Assembly (NCBI GenBank): GCA_013146195.2
Contig: CM028378.1
Location: forward strand, 86,610,295 to 86,674,294
DNA length: 64,000 nt
DNA from: Codonopsis lanceolata
Lineage: Eukaryota; Streptophyta; Magnoliopsida; Asterales; Campanulaceae
Direction of reading: 5' to 3'
The notes below the pieces were generated by a model, which was not told the origin of the DNA, made no database searches, and saw only the letters and a program-made list of their open reading frames with translations. A program made the position numbers and the translations under genes. Positions 43,935 to 54,284 of this stretch are shown piece after piece; the stretch's first letter is position 1; each line of letters starts with the position of its first letter.

Positions 43935-45519
43935 CTTTGAATATTTTCTAAGTCTCGCTTTAGGGAAATTTCTATTTTATGAAAATGAACGACGCCCCCA
44001 TCGACAACTTCCTAAATAAGCGATGCCCATCCGATGCCGACGCTCGCATCGAATGAAAGACTAAGTCTCAAGCTGTGCCCAGACGGGGAATGGACTAACA
44101 TCGTAAAATACAGATAGAACAATATGGTTAAAATCCCTCCTACACTCCATTATCTTCACTAGTTTGTCGAGGTAGCATCTCGAAGCAGCCATAGTTATTT
44201 GAAAACACAACAATCAAGACTCGAGACTCCTCTATGGCTTTGAACAGTTCAGAACTAATATGTTCACCACTTCCAAGCTTGGTGTCGTCTCGAAAGGATG
44301 AAAAGTCCAACTTGCTCCATAATTAATCATAATAATTTAAGAGACCAATTATTGCTTCAGTTGGACTTTTTTATGTTATGGCGTGATGTGTTTTTCTTGA
44401 TAACGAGACTTGGTCTCTTTCTGGTAAGGTTGCTTATTCTAATATTGCTTCAGTGGGAACGATAGACATTTAAGGAAGAAAAAAATATACTTTTACAATT
44501 GAAAAAAAATTCAAATACTTCAACAATTAATATTTTAGGAAAAAGGCTGGCCGAAAATCACCCTTTATTTTTTTTTCAGTTGCTGAATTAATTAATGTGA
44601 CGCAAATGATTAATAACCAGGGAATATTGGATATAGAATACATAAGAACAACTCCATTGTGCAATTTTAGCCTTTTTCTTATTAAGAAGAAAGAAAATGT
44701 ACATTGGGAGCACTCTTCTCTAGATGACACCTAGGAGAGAGAGAAATTTCATTTCCTAAATAGGAAGAAAATTTTTGGAAGAGAGGAAGGAGAGAGGCGG
44801 CTGATGTTGACTTTGTGGTATGTGTGTGTTGGGGTGGGGTGTATTTATGGGATGTTGTTAAATTTAATATTTTTATATAAAAAGATGTGTAATGGAAAGA
44901 TATATTTTTAAATGGGTAAAAAAATAAAAATATGTAGGTAACACTAAGACCCAACTAAAAAATTGTATAAAAATTTTATACAATTGTGATGCTCTAAGAA
45001 GCGTGTGAATTCTTCCAGTTGGTTATATTTTGGTTTGGACCGGGGAATTGGGTTTGGGTTTGGCACCCAGACCAAGTTGAGGTTTCAATGTCTAACAGAT
45101 TAACACGTGTCTAGGACGCCTGATTCATTAATACTCCAGTTTTTCACGCTATCCCCTATTGCAATTTAATTTGGGGAAGCCACTCTTATTTTTCGTTCAA
45201 CTTAATAAATTTAACAAGTAACATCTGATTTAGGAGGTTTTATTTATTTATTTTTTTTGTAAATTTTTCTCTAATAGATATGAAATGGAATTTAATCTAA
45301 AACATGACAATATTATAATAGAGGATGACCCTTAGAATTGACTAAAACACATGAATTCTAATTTATTTATGATAATTTTGGTATTTTTATAATTATATTT
45401 GTTCTATCTAGCTAGGTTAAGCTATAGTGAGGTTTTTGAAGAGATCTATCTAGATCTAGCACGTGCTTTTGTGTCAAGGTGAATACAAATATCTACTCAC
45501 AAGGAAGGGGCCCACTCCC
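43935..45519. other. Intergenic sequence upstream of the P450 gene
   Basis: No gene or complete element recognised. 44527-44960 gives two minus-strand frames of 70-90 codons without known motifs. An AT palindrome AATTGTATAAAAATTTTATACAATT (in two arms, 44960-44986) may be a MITE remnant. 45000-45519 is the likely promoter region of the P450. Confidence 0.5.
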
Positions 45520-45530
45520 TTTATATAATT
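45520..45530 (+). promoter_or_regulatory. TATA box of the P450 gene
   Basis: TTTATATAATT, about 110 bp before the ATG at 45639, with a purine-rich leader (GAAAGAGAAAGCAAGC). The best TATA candidate in the 500 bp upstream. A further CTCTATAACTT lies 20 bp downstream. Confidence 0.45.
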
Positions 45531-45638
45531 ATATTAATCCTCTATAACTTAAGTGGTCATCATATTCATGGTGATACAGAGACAGTGCATAATCTAGAAA
45601 GAGAAAGCAAGCAAAACAGACCCAACCCGACCGACACC

Positions 45639-46572
45639 ATGAAAGGAGAGATGATCAATCAGTTTAGTCCTTTGATGATTTTACTTGCCATCATATTCCT
45701 ATTCATATTCATTATCATTAGAAAGATGAGTTCATCAATAATTACAAGCAGGTCACCACTTCCACCAGGCCCTTACCCATGGCCAATCATAGGCAACATG
45801 TTTCAAATTGGAAAGAATCCTCACGTTCAGCTCACCAAGCTCGCTCAACTCCATGGCCCCTTAATCTCACTACGGATGGGTAAACGAGCGCTTGTCGTTG
45901 CCTCATCACCCCCAGCAGCTTCTGAAATTCTCAAGACCCACGATGCTATTCTTTCCGGTCGGAATTCAACACAAACACTTCCGTTCGAGGGTTCAAAGTT
46001 CCACAAACGGGGACTCGTCTTCTCTGACCAGTGTGATGATGGTTGGAGGATCATAAGGAATACTTATCGAAAAGAGCTTTTCTCTGCCAAAGCATTGGAA
46101 TCCCAAATGAATACGAGAGAGAAGAAAGTTAGGGAGATGATCAAGTTTTTGGGTTCAAAGGATGGTCAATTGGTACAGATTAGAGATGTTGTGTTCGTTA
46201 CTAGCTTAAATCTTTTGAGCAACGCATTTCTTTCGGTGGATATAGTGGACTACGATGGTAATGGTTTGGGTGCAAGGATGATGCAACAAATAAGTCAACT
46301 TGGTGAGGTTGTTGCTAGCCACCAATTATTGGGTGGAGGATGGGGTACCAAATCCTTGTCTTCAAAGGTTCATGACATAGCTGCCCAGGTTTGGGCTGTT
46401 TGGGCCGATATTCTCAAAGTTAAACGAAAGAATGCTAATATCCATCTTTCAGGTCAAACCGATTTTGCCGATATTTTGATCGCAAAGGGATTTTCCGATG
46501 AAGAAATCAACGTTATGCTTCAGGTTTTTCTCTCTCCCTCTATCCAATTTCATACTCATGCTCCTTGTCTAA

Positions 46573-46614
<42 letters not shown>

Positions 46615-49600
46615 GACATCAGCGCCATGTGCCTAAAACCACTTTTAAGTCCCTAAAAATATTACTTTTACCTCACAAATTCCGTTTGAATGGTTAATAA
46701 AAGATAAGGGATTTATTATAAATAATAGGGCTAAATGCATCATTAAATCCTTGAATTTTGACAAAATTCATCGGTCTCTTAACTTTAAAAGTGATCTCCG
46801 TTAAACAAACATCGCCATTTTTGTCAGGTTCGTTAAGCAAATATTATAAAATATATAATTTTGATTTTTTAATACTTATTTTAAAAATTTATCAATATAA
46901 ATAATCAAGTAATTTAAAAGTCATAAATGTTCAAATGATAAAACTATAAAATAATTATGAAAATAGTTCGAAAGAAGTTAACAATTCCTAGTAAATTTTA
47001 AAAATTATATTTTATAAACATTATATTTTAGTTATAGTGTTGGCCTTATAACGATTCGAACCCGATAAGACTCATCCCAAACTATATAATTTCATGTCGT
47101 ATTTGTGTCGGTCAATTGTGTTGTGTTTCAAATTGCCACCCTTAACAAAAATTGAGGGCAAAACAAACTTTTTCATTTCAAATAAGGGGTCAGTTTGTTA
47201 CCATCATCAAAACAACGGACTATGGATACCATCATAAATATAAGGGGGTTATGTCAAAAATTCGATTCCCACTTCATCACCTTCCTCTTCATCTTCCGTG
47301 ACCTCTCCCCGTCACCGCTCTCCTTCGAGAACAAATCATTCCCGGTCACCCTCCCCAATGAATACACCCTCTTCTTCGCCAACTGCTTACCGGAATCACA
47401 AGTCACCATGGACGTCCACATTGAATTATACAACCTAGTTAAGGATTACATTCCCGTCGGTTTGACTCAGCTTCCAACGATTTACTTCACCACATTTCTC
47501 GCTTACATTGTATTTCTAGGTTTCTGGGGTTACATGTTATAAGAGAATATAATATATTTAATATATATTATATTTATAGTATTAGTAAATATAATATATG
47601 TGTAATATATTATAATTATCTTTAGATTTACTTTCCTAATTTACTTGTATTTAGGTTTCCTAGTTCCTCTTGTATTTAGGTTTCCTAATCCCTCTTGTAT
47701 TTAGGTTTCCTAATCCCTCTTGTATTTAGACTAACTTGTGTAGCAAGTATTGTAACCCTATAAATATGTTCACAATATCAATGGAAAAGCCATGCCATTA
47801 TTCCTAAACTTTATCAGTTTCAACATGGTATCAGAGCCTCGCTCTTAAAACCTACAACCACCATCTTCCGCCAACCCAACACTTCTCAACCCCTAACACT
47901 TCCTCCCATCATTGAGTCACCAACCAAACCAGACGTTCAGATCGGCTCTATACGGCCAAGCCTCCCCTTCTCTCCTTTGAGCAACAAAGGACACCTTGGC
48001 CAACCAAGCTTTGACAAGCTCGCCTTGGTCCTTCCTCGTAGCCGCTCTCCATTAACAAACTTACGCCTTTATAAACACCGCCCACCAACATTGTTGCTAA
48101 CGCCGCCTTCCTTATCTTGGCAACCTCCTAACCCTAAACCACCAACCTTCCGCCTCCTTATTCCTTCCTCCCACCAACGGTGCCAACCGGATCGACCACC
48201 CAACCCAAAGCTCGAGATCGGCACCCATCACCTGTAGCGCCAGGCCCCCCCTCTGTGTAGCAAAGAAGGATACCGGCCAACCAAGCTCGACGAGCTCGCG
48301 AAGGACCTTCCTCACCCAAGGCCCCCCCCGAGCAAAACAAGGACACCTCGGCCAATAGCGCTCGGCAGGCTCGAGACCTTCCTCACCACCCTCAACCAAA
48401 CCTTACGCCTCCATAAATCTTCACACCTCGGCCAACCCAAGCTCTAACGAGCTCGCCAGAGGATCTTCCTCACCACCCTCAACCAAACTTCCACAACCAT
48501 AAATCTTCATCCCACCATACCTCGCCGCCCTCCTACACCTTGGCACATCATTGCTTCTCATACTACTGTCAAAACCCTCTTCACACTAATCGAGCACCCA
48601 CAGATTCCTCGCGAAACCCGTTGTGATCGGCTCGCCGACCCTCCTCAACCCGCTTGCGTTTCGTGTAATTCGTGTAATTCGCATCCTTGGCAAACCCCGG
48701 CTCGTCCTCTTCGGAAGGCAAGCTTGCCACCACCCTCCCTCCCAGTGCTTCGCTTATCGAGCAACTCAGGACTCTTCGGCAAACCCGGCTCTCACCGGCT
48801 CACTGCGATCCTCCACCAAGCGGCTCGCCCCTCTCGAGCAACTCACGGACTCTTCGGCAAGAACCCGGCTCACTCGGCATTGCCCCTCCCTCAACGGCTC
48901 GCCCCTCGAGCAACTCACGGACTCTTCGGCAAACCCGGCTCACCGCGGCTTCGGCGAAGACCTCTCAACGGCTCATTCCTCGAGCAACTCGGGACTCCTC
49001 GGCCAACCCGGCTCTCCACGGCTCGCCCTCGAGCAACTCACGGACTCTTGGCAAACCGGCTCTCACCGGCCATGCGGTCTCCCTCAAACAGCTCGCCCCT
49101 CGAGCAACTCATGGACTCTTCAGCAAACCCGGCTCTCACCAGCTCGGTGCAGTCCTCCCTCAAATAGCTCGCCCCTCGAGCACCTCACGGACTCTTCAGC
49201 AAACCCGGCTCTCACCAGCTCGCTGCAGTCCTCCCTCAACAGCTCGCCCCTCGAGCAACTCACACGACTCTTCGGCAAACCCGGCTCGCGCCCTCCTTCG
49301 CTGCTGCTCGCTCATCGCAAACCAGCTGCTCGCTCATGCAAACCATGTCTCTTCGGCAAACCGGCTCTCACCGGCTCGCCAAGACCTTTCAACCACTCAT
49401 TCCTCGAGCAACTCAGGACTCCTCGGCCAACCCAGCTCTCCACAGCTCGCCGACGACACTCCCTCAACCAACTCGCTCCTCAAGCAAGCCATGTCTTCGG
49501 CAAACCAGGCTCTCACCCATTCGCCGAAGACCTCTCCCTCCACAACTTGTCTTCCTCGGAAGACCCATTCGCCGACCCTCCTCACATCAACCGATCACCC

Positions 49601-51898
49601 TCTCAGTTTTCAACTCGCTGCTGTCTGCATATTCTTTACAAGATTTGTCTCTCCTAACGGTGATCCATCTTGCGGGAGCATATAAGAGAATATAATATAT
49701 TTAATATATATTATATTTATAGTATTAGTAAATATAATATATGTGTAATATATTATAATTATCTTTAGATTTACTTTCCTAATTTACTTGTATTTAGGTT
49801 TCCTAGTTCCTCTTGTATTTAGGTTTCCTAATCCCTCTTGTATTTAGGTTTCCTAATCCCTCTTGTATTTAGACTAACTTGTGTAGCAAGTATTGTAACC
49901 CTATAAATATGTTCACAATATCAATGGAAAAGCCATGCCATTATTCTTAAACTTTATCAGTTTCAACACATGTACCTGTAAAGTTATCGAATGAGATCGG
50001 GATCCATACACAGGATTCATCTTCTAATGGGCGGGTTGCTCATCGTGAAAGCCTTGACAAACATGAATGACTCGACGAAGTTGGTGGCCGGAGATGTGGG
50101 CTTCGCGGAGGAGGAAGGTGAAGAGGGAGATGATGTTAGGGAGAGGGGAGGAGAGGATTTGGGGACACATGAAAATGACGGGATGAGGCCGACGGCGGAG
50201 ATCGGTAGGGAGTCTGGGTAAAGATGAACTGGCTATTAAAATTTTCAGTTGGTCCCCTTATTTTGATGATGTTATCTATGACCCCCTGTTTTAATGATGA
50301 TAACAAACTAACCTTATTTAAAATGAAAAAAATTGTTTTGCCCTCAATTTTTGTGCATGTGAATGGCGCATGTTCACTTAACGGCAATACATTAATGGCG
50401 TTAGGGATAGGGACGGTGAACAAAAATGACGATGTTTGGTCAATGATGATTATTTTTGAAGTTAGGGAACTAATGATGGGTTTGGCCCTAACTAATAAGA
50501 TGATGTGCATTTTTTAAAGATATTATGTTGAGACACTTGCGGTGACATCATTAATTAAATTGAGAAACAAATCAATGGTAAAATGTTATACTCCTAATTG
50601 AGAAACATAATTAAATATGTTACGTAGTAACTTGTTATTGTTCTAGATTGGGTTTTTAATTTTTGGACAAAGGGAAAATGTAAACCTACATTAACACCCG
50701 TATTAATAAAGTAATTACTGATATATACAGTTCTAAGCTGTAAGCATTGTACATTTGTGTGTGTGTGTGTCCAATAACGGCGACCCATGAGGTTAAGAGG
50801 CGATGAACAGGCGATCCGATAACAGAGAGAGGGAAAGAGAGAAAGATTTCATAATAGTTTGGTAATTGTTGATATATCCACAACAGCAGCAACAAAGCAC
50901 AAATAAACTGCTTTTATAAACTTCAAGGGTCTAAGTGTTATTTTCTTATTGGTCAAGGGTAGCGGGTGTAATAGTTTTATTTCTTATCCGTATAGGAGTC
51001 TGTTAAGTTAGTTTATATATACGGCCTTTGTTTGAGTCGTTAGGGATATAGAAAAACAGTCTGCATCTCTTATAAGAAGGTCAGACAATCTATGTATCTC
51101 TGTTTCAATTCTTAATAAAATCTCTTTCAAGATTCCAAGGTTGTGAGACTCAAATCTTATCAGTAATACCGATTTCATAATAGTTTGGTCATACCTATTT
51201 CGTAATAGTTTGGTACTATTACCTCCGGTATAGTTTTTGAAGGAATATATAATTTTGGCTTAAGAACGGTTTGCGTTGTTTTGCAGGAGCTATATAGCGC
51301 AGGCACAGAAACTACAAGCTCAACGATTGAGTGGGTGATGGTAGAACTTGTTAAGAATAAAGAGGCTATCCAAAAACTAGGAAGTGAAATTGCACAAGTG
51401 ATCAATGGAGACACAGACACTGTAAGAGAGTCTCACTTGCCTCACCTACCCTACCTAGAAGCTTGCATCAAAGAAGTACTAAGATTGCATCCAGCAGCTC
51501 CTCTACTTCTACCTCATAGGGCCGTCCAAACATGTCAAGTGATGGGGTACACCATTCCCAAGGACAGTGACATAATGGTGAACGTTTGGGCAATAGCACG
51601 GGATCCAAATATTTGGGATGATCCATTAAGTTTCAAACCCGTGCGATTTCTTGGTTCGGATGTTGATTACAAGGGACAAGATTTTGAATATATACCTTTT
51701 GGTTCAGGACGGAGAATGTGTCCCGGGCAACCCATGGCTTCTAAGACAATACCTCTAATTGTTGCTTCTTTGATCCATAATTTTGATTGGTTTCTTCCAG
51801 ACAATATGAATCCCAACGATATTGATATGGAGGAGGAGCTGGATATAGCTATGCACAAGAAACAACCACTGTGTGTTGTTGTTAAGTTGCGAGCCTAG
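45639..51898 (+). CDS. Cytochrome P450, CYP80/CYP76-like (two exons: 45639-46523, 51287-51898)
   Basis: Microsomal haem mono-oxygenase of 498 codons. ATG at 45639 (ACACC context) is chosen because the frame's upstream extension lacks an ATG. Residues about 10-28 form the membrane anchor; the proline hinge PLPPGPYPWPIIGN is at 40-53, WxxxR (WRIIR) in helix C, I-helix AGTETT at 300-305, ExxR (EVLR) at 358-361, haem loop FGSGRRMCPG with Cys440. The usual PERF reads PVRF; the arginine is kept. Exon 1 ends CAG|GTTTTT, exon 2 begins after TTTTGCAG; phase-0 intron just before the I helix, the family's usual place. Resemblance (IGNMFQIGKNPH, LLLPHRAVQTC, YIPFGSGRR) is closest to CYP80, with N-methylcoclaurine hydroxylase-like enzymes. 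Substrate unknown; CYP76 is the alternative. The 4.76-kb intron is filled with mobile elements. Confidence 0.9.
46574..46614. repeat. (CT)n(TA)n microsatellite in the P450 intron
   Basis: A run of about 10 CT units followed by about 10 TA units, 50 bp into the intron. Confidence 0.95.
47195..47537 (+). pseudogene. Captured fragment of a GOST/LUSTR-type seven-transmembrane gene, left part
   Basis: The + strand frame contains FRDLSPSPLSFENKSFPVTL, PNEYTLFFANCLPESQVTMD, DYIPVGLTQLPTIYFTTFLA and YIVFLGFWGYM, which I recognise as the lumenal domain and first transmembrane helix of plant GOST/LUSTR (Lung seven transmembrane receptor family) proteins. The N-terminal signal peptide region and everything after helix 1 are missing here. 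The frame is cut at 47537 by an LTR element and its next residues (HRIHLLMGGLL) appear at 50012 on the far side. Not expected to encode a working protein. Confidence 0.6.
47538..47825 (+). repeat. 5' LTR of the TRIM-like element
   Basis: AT-rich start and a 24-bp internal tandem repeat (CTTGTATTTAGGTTTCCTAA type, four copies at about 47647-47730). TATA-like CCTATAAATATG at about 47758-47769. Confidence 0.93.
47826..47838 (+). other. Primer binding site of the TRIM-like element
   Basis: TGGTATCAGAGCC, complementary to initiator methionine tRNA, directly after the LTR. Copia-type primer choice and + orientation. Confidence 0.92.
47960..48520. repeat. GC-rich imperfect tandem repeat, array 1 in the TRIM-like element
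   Basis: About four diverged units of roughly 110-130 bp, each with GGACACC(T/C)(T/C)GGCCAACC-AAGCT, GAGCTCGC and CTTCCTCACC. Noncoding in appearance. Confidence 0.7.
48735..49560. repeat. GC-rich tandem repeat, array 2 in the TRIM-like element
   Basis: About ten units of roughly 75-80 bp: CCTCGAGCAACTCACGGACT, CTTCGGCAAACCCGGCTC, then a variable CTCACCGGCTCGC part. Two overlapping frames of about 340 and 330 codons (48623-49657, 48687-49685) run through it only because the unit lacks stops; they are not considered genes. Much GC-richer than its surroundings. Confidence 0.85.
49681..49968 (+). repeat. 3' LTR of the TRIM-like element
   Basis: 288 bp, partner of 47538-47825. Preceded by CTTGCGGGAGCA, a purine-rich candidate polypurine tract. 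Followed by the CATGT target duplication. Confidence 0.93.
49974..50224 (+). pseudogene. Captured GOST/LUSTR-type fragment, right part
   Basis: After the LTR element the coding sense of the 47195-47537 fragment resumes, with stops at 49981 in frame and then SIHRIHLLMGGLLIVKAL (50003-50059), the conserved segment at the second transmembrane helix of plant GOST/LUSTR proteins. After VKAL the similarity ends. The remaining part to 50224 is acidic/Gly-rich and may come from a different captured piece, possibly in the opposite direction. Together with the left part this is a broken, partial gene copy. Confidence 0.55.
50867..51162. repeat. Solo LTR in the P450 intron, TSD GTAAT
   Basis: 296 bp, TGTTGATATATCC...ATCTTATCA, flanked by GTAAT at 50862-50866 and 51163-51167. 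Contains TTTATATATACGG (TATA) at about 51012 and AATAAAAT (polyadenylation-like) at about 51115, in the order of a Copia LTR in + orientation. No interior or second LTR, so it is the product of LTR-LTR recombination. Confidence 0.85.
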
Positions 51899-52433
51899 CC
51901 TACCCGCAGTTCTTAACCTGATCAATGCTGTCGGTTTTCACTGTGGCATCAGCAATCAGCATGCATCCATCAAAATAAACAATATTCCCTACATGTAAGA
52001 ATCACCATCAACCAGACCGCCATTGAGATTGAGGTAACTAGAAAATTTTCCATGTAGTCAAGATGGTTAAAAGTGACAGTTATGAATTTCAATTTTACTT
52101 TTAGGACTGTTTCAAATTAAGAAAAGCTTGATTATCTTGACAATTAATTGCATCTTAATTTCTTTGATCACTTCATAGCCCGGGCTCGTGATTAAATTTT
52201 CGTTGGTTCTGGGTCGATCTAGGGCTGTCTAGTTGGCGATGGTGAAGGGTTTACGATGTTAAAGGTTACCTAAAGTCAATATTTGCTATGGACCTAGACA
52301 CCATACAACGCATCCACTGAATGCAGTAGTATGTAAAATGAATGTTGATTTTAGGAATTAATTCCAATATTGTAGTTATTCATTTCTCTCCAAATATTAT
52401 GACAACTTAAACGTTATTAATCAATTCAAGGCC
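51899..52433. other. P450 3' flank
   Basis: Likely contains the 3' UTR. No canonical AATAAA close to the stop. No other gene seen. Confidence 0.5.
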
Positions 52434-52960
52434 CGTTTGGATGCATTGTTATTTAATTCAATAAATATTGAAATTCCATAGAATTTAAATACAGTGGAAT
52501 TTGCTTTTAAAATTATACCAATTTCATGGTTTGAATAACATGTGAAATTTAATTGTAATTCTACATAGTTATAATAAAATTTCATTATTATATCAAGTAT
52601 CTAGTTTAGTTTAATGGTTGTGGTTATTAAATATTATGAATGGTCAGGTTTAAACTTTACTAGCAATAAAATTATTAAAATTTTATATTTTTAATAATAA
52701 ATAAATAGCATGGAAAGGCAGCCGGTGGTGGTGGTGGTAAAAGGAATATGCGTTGTTATTGTGTATACTAATGAACCAAAATTTAGAATTTAAATTATTA
52801 ACGTTTGAAATAGAATTAGTTTTGCGGAATTGAGCCATTTGAAATTACAACTCAGTTTCAATTCCAAAATTTTCATTGTGTTGCCAAACAAAAAAATTAG
52901 TTTTGGAAGCCCCCAGTTTCAATTTTAAACTATGGAATTGAGGTATCTAAACATACCCAT
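52434..52960. mobile_element. MITE-like element with GGCCCGTTTGGAT terminus
   Basis: Left GGCCCGTTTGGATGCATTG...AATTC and right GAATTGAGGTATCTAAACAT ACCC are imperfect inverted repeats. The interior is AT-rich and noncoding, with many GAATT/AATTC motifs. The GTTTGGAT-type end resembles hAT or PIF-derived MITEs; the family is not certain and target duplication was not resolved. Confidence 0.5.
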
Positions 52961-53465
52961 GAAATCAATTCCATGGAATTGATTACATTTTCATGTACTA
53001 ATGGAGGCCCTTAAAACACATTGGCAATTCACCCGTGCGATTAGCATCATCTTTTTTTTTTTTTTTTTCATCTTTAACGTAATTTTCATTTATTTATTTA
53101 TTTATTCATTTTGTTTTATCATTCATGCCCATAATTAGATTCAATTTTTTCTAACGTTTTAATTTTATGTTGGCCAAAATATAATAACACCACAAAGTAT
53201 CCATCATATCTCATAGTGCACCACAATCTAAATTTTTTCTCATAATATCATCTGATGTTACATTTTATCATAATATCATTTGCAAGAGTGATATTATAAT
53301 TTTCAGTTTCTTCTGAAGGGTATTTTTGGTTAAATTCATTGCAATAGTGATTTTATACCCTTCACATGTAATAAATTTGACCAAAATATCATTCACAATA
53401 AAATATAAAATATAAAATCACCCTTGCACATGATTTGCACACGACTAATTATGTTATATTTTTAA
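52961..53465. other. AT-rich intergenic sequence
   Basis: Contains a T18 run at about 53053 and a TTTA run (53089-53105). No gene or element recognised. Confidence 0.5.
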
Positions 53466-54284
53466 GAATTAAATAATTTTTTGGTCCCTGAACTATACTA
53501 AAACTATGTGTTTCGTCCCTCAATTTTTTTTGTATGTGTTTGGTCCCTCAATTTGATTTTTTTGGTCAATTTCCCCTTCGTACCGTTATCGTTACTGAAA
53601 AATTTAACATTGACTAACTTTTTAAAATGTCAAAACTATAGGGACTTAATGTGCCAATTGAGGACCAAAAGGGAAAACAACCCACTAGATGAGTTTCCTG
53701 TCTCCTCCAGCACCACGCCAAACACAACCCTAGCCCAACTAGTTCGACCTTTGTCCCTCCAACCCTAGTTGTCTACACTTCATAATCACTCCGGCATCGC
53801 TTCTCTCCACCCACCGTTTCCATCGCAGTCACCGAGATCCACCATAATCTCCATTCCAGCCACGCACGCTGAACTCCATCATAGTTTTCCCAATTCAGTT
53901 TGCAACCTTCATCCTTAGCCAAACCCTAGCCGTCGTCGTTCCTCTTCCCTCTTCTCCACCAACTGCCATCTCCACTGTCACTACCTTAGCCCCTAGCCCT
54001 TCGCAGCCTTAGCCTTTTCCAATTCGCAGCCATCACAGCTCGTACCAAGTGACATATCTCTCTCTCTCTCTTAGTTCCGCCGTCATCTCATGGGAACCAT
54101 TCTGGGCCCCGCACGTCCATCACTTCTTCAGTTTTCAATCAATAGGGAGAACGAAGAGATGGTCTGGTGTTCCCCAAGAGTTTAAGGTCGGGAATTCAAA
54201 TGCCGGGACCAATCCCCACGTCTCTCAACAAAGGTCCAGAATCCCTGCGACTTCATCTTCAAATAAGAAATCCCATGTTCCTCC
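53466..54284. mobile_element. Possible MULE-like terminus with host-like sequence, cut by Gypsy LTR
   Basis: The left end carries repeated GGTCCCT(G/C)AA and CGTCCCTCAATTTTTTTTG phrases, as in plant Mutator-like termini, followed by Pro/Ser-coding, gene-like GC-richer DNA (53690-54280). The other terminus is not seen because a Gypsy LTR starts at 54285. No protein recognised. Confidence 0.35.

Larger units (their letters stand above)
47538..49968 (+). mobile_element. Short non-autonomous LTR element (TRIM-like), complete, very similar LTRs
   Basis: LTRs 47538-47825 and 49681-49968, 288 bp each, differing at one position that I can see (47804 C versus 49947 T). 5-bp target duplication CATGT at 47533-47537 and 49969-49973. 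LTR starts TATAAGAG rather than TG and ends TTTCAACA. A PBS TGGTATCAGAGCC starts at 47826. The 1.85-kb interior has no gag or pol; it is GC-rich and made largely of two tandem arrays. Autonomous partner must exist elsewhere. The low LTR divergence means a recent insertion. Confidence 0.92.
46727..50489. mobile_element. Mutator-like TIR element carrying a captured gene fragment (Pack-MULE-like), in P450 intron
   Basis: Long imperfect terminal inverted repeats. Left AGGGCTAAATGCATCATTAA...CAAACATCGCCATTTTTGTC (46727-46835) matches, inverted, the right end AGGGCCAAACCCATCATTAG...CAAACATCGTCATTTTTGTT (50489-50410). Inner parts AATTGAGGGCAAAACAA and GTTTGTTA(C/T)CATCAT also pair (47150-47215 with 50340-50275). 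The left repeat holds about 300 bp of extra AT-rich DNA (46837-47139). Between the TIRs lies a plant gene fragment and a later LTR element. No transposase. A 9-bp target duplication was sought (ATAAATAAT versus AACTAATAA) and is not convincing. Gene-fragment content between long TIRs is the definition of Pack-MULEs; the superfamily assignment is inference. Confidence 0.65.

Noticed and set aside
45585..45638. Upstream extension of the P450 frame
   Set aside because: It has no ATG (the frame would start at GTG). The ATG at 45639 gives a normal-length P450 with a standard membrane anchor.
48623..49685. Two overlapping + strand open frames of about 340 and 330 codons
   Set aside because: They run through a GC-rich tandem array inside a non-autonomous LTR element; the protein is a repeat of the unit in two frames at once, so neither is a credible gene.
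46727..50498. 9-bp target duplication for the Pack-MULE-like element
   Set aside because: The flanking ATAAATAAT and AACTAATAA do not match well enough; borders remain based on TIR similarity alone.
46524..51286. P450 as a pseudogene disrupted by transposons
   Set aside because: All insertions are in the intron; both exons are open, splice signals are good and the joined length is normal.
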